Assembly (NCBI RefSeq): GCF_000003605.2
Contig: NW_003155282.1
Location: 108,451-118,705, forward strand
Source: Saccoglossus kowalevskii
Lineage: Eukaryota; Hemichordata; Enteropneusta; Harrimaniidae
Direction of reading: 5' to 3'
DNA length: 10,255 nucleotides
Positions 8,082-10,255 of this stretch are shown here, piece after piece; within the stretch, counting starts at the first letter, position 1; each line of letters starts with the position of its first letter. A program made the translations under genes and the position numbers. The notes under the pieces are model-generated. The model did not search any database. It saw only the letters and a list, made by a program, of their open reading frames with translations, and was not told where the DNA came from.

Positions 8082-8824
8082 AAGTCGATAACGCCTCCTC
8101 GGAGTGAGATTACACAGTATGGAGAATAAATGACGATTTCAAACGAGATTTCAGATTTATTTTAATGTATGTTTGTAGAAATATATATATTTATTGTTAT
8201 TTCCTGATTTTATTATACTGTTTTTATAGGCCACCGTCCTTGGATTAGTTACTAAATACCCTTATTATATTAAAAAGTGAACAACATGAACGGTAAATGT
8301 TTCACAACGAGTCAGATACTGGTAACCCCTATCTGTATATAGTAGACTCATCGCACAAACAATGCCATGTTCACTATTGTATTCTACTTAAATTTATAAT
8401 TCTATTATTTATTTGATTTATTATTATTATTGCAATAAACGTGGACAATGGACGTATATGAAACACAATATTAGGCTGACACAGCCAACAACACGGGTTC
8501 CTTATCGTGGTTTAGCTATCGCGATTGCAGCAGATTTAAGGAAATAATGGCTGAAAAAAATCAACAATTCAAAGTCTATCACCCCTGAATTATTTTTTGG
8601 ATGTAATCAAGTGTAAATTATTGCCATGTATTGTAATCCGCGTATCATGAACAATATCAACCAAACACCGTCCTTCCGAAAACCTATCTCTACAACAAAC
8701 ATGGCTAGCAAACTAGTATGGTGGTTGATGTAAATCGCGGATCAACATGGTTTGTATTTTATAGGTATGCCCAAACATGCTAATGAAAAGTGTATAGATT
8801 GGAGACCATTTCGACGAATTCCAA
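8082..8824. other. AT-rich spacer without recognisable gene
   Basis: No gene is supported. A short TA run lies at about 8179-8191 and an ATT triplet run at about 8417-8431. ATCAACCA and TGGTTGAT form a weak inverted pair across about 8656-8730. Confidence 0.6.
8417..8431. repeat. ATT triplet microsatellite
   Basis: About four to five copies of a TTA or ATT triplet run occur in an already T-rich stretch. Confidence 0.75.
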
Positions 8825-8826
8825 TT

Positions 8827-8861
<35 letters not shown>

Positions 8862-8862
8862 T
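8825..8862. repeat. Interrupted TA microsatellite
   Basis: A nearly pure TA run of about 38 bp is broken by one AA step near 8840-8842. It directly abuts the left arm of the inverted repeat that begins at 8864, so it may be the site into which that element inserted. Confidence 0.9.
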
Positions 8863-8863
8863 C

Positions 8864-8982
8864 ACTGTGACGCCCGCAGCCTTTCCAAACATCGTTCAAA
8901 CAACTTGTGATAATATGCGGTGTTGGCGACGCTCCGTCACAATGCTTCAGCGTCAAACATGTTATGAGGCGAACGTCACAGT
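8864..8982. mobile_element. Possible 119-bp MITE-like element
   Basis: ACTGTGACGCCCGC at 8864-8877 and GCGAACGTCACAGT at 8969-8982 are complementary at 12 of 14 positions, with the outer nine perfect. The enclosed DNA is noticeably more GC-rich than the flanks. It contains a further CGTCAC word near 8935-8940, so the GTGACG motif occurs three times. Short non-autonomous DNA elements often have this form. Against it, no clean target-site duplication is seen, and a 12 of 14 match alone is not rare at this spacing. It has no coding capacity. The superfamily cannot be assigned. Confidence 0.35.
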
Positions 8983-9452
8983 ATTAAAATATGCAATCGG
9001 ATCAAGTCCGATCGTCTGAATTTGAATAAAATATAACGAACGAAAGTAAAAAAAAGTTAATTAATTATTTGGTTACAAAACATCTAACCTATCGCGAACA
9101 AATCACAATTTATTTTTAAGTCTTAAATTAATAATCACAAGAAATGAACTATTAAGAGTTTTCCGGTAGTGTTCCGAGACACGGAATCGTTAAAAAGACT
9201 GTATAAAATAAACAAAGCGTCTCAAAGGAGTTTGCACGAAAATGTAGTGCCATATCTGACACATAATCTAGAGGTGCTTAACGTCGTAAAAAGGAAATAA
9301 AAAAAAATCTGTGCGTGTGAGAGATAGGATAATAGCTAAAGTATGTTGAACGCTATTATGAAAGACAGAAAGTGAGATTAGCTTGATTTGATCTACAGGG
9401 CCGCATAAAATTTGCCTTGATTGAAATGAACATAATTGGCTGTCTGGCTTAG
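8983..9452. other. AT-rich spacer without recognisable gene
   Basis: Nothing is supported. A small hairpin, TTCCG and CGGAA around AGACA, lies at 9172-9186. TTTAAG-T-CTTAAA near 9116 is a low-complexity palindrome. Confidence 0.6.
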
Positions 9453-9719
9453 TATATAGGGTCCTCCATCAAGTCGTTTAAATGCTGTACATTCAGCTCG
9501 TTTTCACGGCCGCTCACATTTTATGGAGGCATCTCCCTGGTGTCTGTCCGCATTCAACAGTCAAGCCATTTTTCTCGAGTTAGTAAACGAGTCCCTAGTG
9601 CCAAACGGAGTGCCGGCGGCGAAATTCGCCCAGATGCCTATCTCTCTAGTGTACCATATCGTAGATTGGTAATTATTGATACCATCAGTGTACATTATGA
9701 CCAACATAATTTCCCATAA
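9453..9719 (+). other. Open 88-codon patch, possible exon or repeat fragment
   Basis: On the plus strand one frame is free of stops from 9453 to 9716, closed by TAG at 9450-9452 and TAA at 9717-9719, with no ATG. The patch is more GC-rich than its surroundings. A splice-acceptor-like string ends in CTTAG at 9452, and a donor-like G|GTAATT occurs at 9668/9669, so an internal exon of about 216 bp is conceivable. The conceptual product is rich in serine and arginine and matches no family I recognise. The opposite strand is also open over much of it (9561-9809, 82 codons), so neither strand is clearly favoured. A dispersed-repeat fragment is an equal explanation. Confidence 0.2.
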
Positions 9720-9994
9720 TTTACCTTTACTGTGGGGAGATTGCACCAATTTAAGCTTGAAGGCAAATAAATGAAAAGGAGAATGAGAAAGTAGCTTTTT
9801 AATAGACACTGGAATTCTCTAAGCGAATCGTTCAATGTACACGCTGCAGTTAATATGAGTAAGTCAATGTTTATGGTATTAACTTTTCGCCTTCGGAAAT
9901 TGCTAAGGTACACTTTAATATTAGACAACAGTGATCAACGTCAGCTCTTCTTTATTTTCCCGGGTCTTAATTCGCTTCAGGATGCAAAGATCAG
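9720..9994. other. Short spacer before the 49-bp array
   Basis: No gene or repeat is recognised between the open patch and the terminal array. A minus-strand 77-codon frame at 9695-9928 shows no domain. Confidence 0.55.
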
Positions 9995-10255
9995 GAACCG
10001 GTAGGTAGGTAAGGATATCATATCCGAATTGACCGAATTTATTGAACCCGTAAATAGGTAAGGATATCACATCTGAATTTACTGAATATACTGAACCCGT
10101 AGATAGGTAAGGATATCACATCTGAATTGACTGAATAGACCGAACCCGTAGATAGGTAAGGATATCACATCTGAATTTACTGAATACTGAACCCGTAGAT
10201 AGGTAAGGATATCACATCTGATTGACTGAATTTACTGAACCGTAGATAGGTAAGA
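9995..10255. repeat. 49-bp tandem array running off the window
   Basis: Units start at GAACC(C)G: 9995, 10044, 10093, 10142, 10189 and a partial at 10237, giving lengths 49, 49, 49, 47 and 48 bp. Each contains TAGGTAAGGATATCA followed by an AT-rich tail. Units are very similar, so the array is younger than the 30-bp array. Within each tail CTGAA recurs about every 9 bp, as in CTGAATTTA then CTGAATATA then CTGAACCCG, showing the unit itself grew from a shorter repeat. The first unit is the most diverged, as is usual at an array edge. It continues past 10255. Confidence 0.95.

Noticed and set aside
9618-9630. GGCGAA-A-TTCGCC palindrome
   Set aside because: Only a 6-bp stem; probably chance inside the GC-richer patch.

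Overview
The window looks like non-coding, AT-rich nuclear DNA from a eukaryote, most likely an invertebrate. It has no dense gene packing, no operons and no credible long reading frame. It does have tandem arrays at both ends, TA and ATT microsatellites, poly-A and poly-T runs and short inverted repeats. CpG dinucleotides are common rather than depleted, which argues against a heavily CpG-methylated vertebrate genome. I cannot name the species. A flatworm or another repeat-rich invertebrate is only a guess.

Layout. Positions 1 to about 2140 are one long, diverged tandem array built on a unit of about 30 bp. Its sub-families change along its length: a compound 4- to 6-unit pattern at 61-492, a two-type pattern at about 720-1260, a decayed stretch to about 1680, and a cleaner single-unit stretch at about 1860-2140. 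Positions 2187-9994 are mostly unique-looking AT-rich spacer with small structured islands. These are a 61-bp imperfect duplication at 3012-3110, two abutting 24-bp hairpins at 4119-4166, a possible decayed tRNA-derived SINE at 4806-4885, and a GC-richer block with a 78-codon minus-strand frame at 5699-5935. Further along are inverted repeats at 6594-6670 and 7986-8081, a 119-bp possible MITE beside a TA microsatellite at 8825-8982, and an open GC-richer patch at 9453-9719. Positions 9995-10255 hold a young 49-bp tandem array that runs off the window end, with two unit types in alternation.

No gene can be assigned with confidence and no functional gene system is visible. Most reading frames here begin with GTG or TTG, or are kept open by repeat periodicity, so they do not suggest eukaryotic genes. 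The most informative content is repeat architecture: two unrelated arrays that both show multi-unit (higher-order) organisation, and one 14-bp perfect inverted repeat unlikely to be chance.
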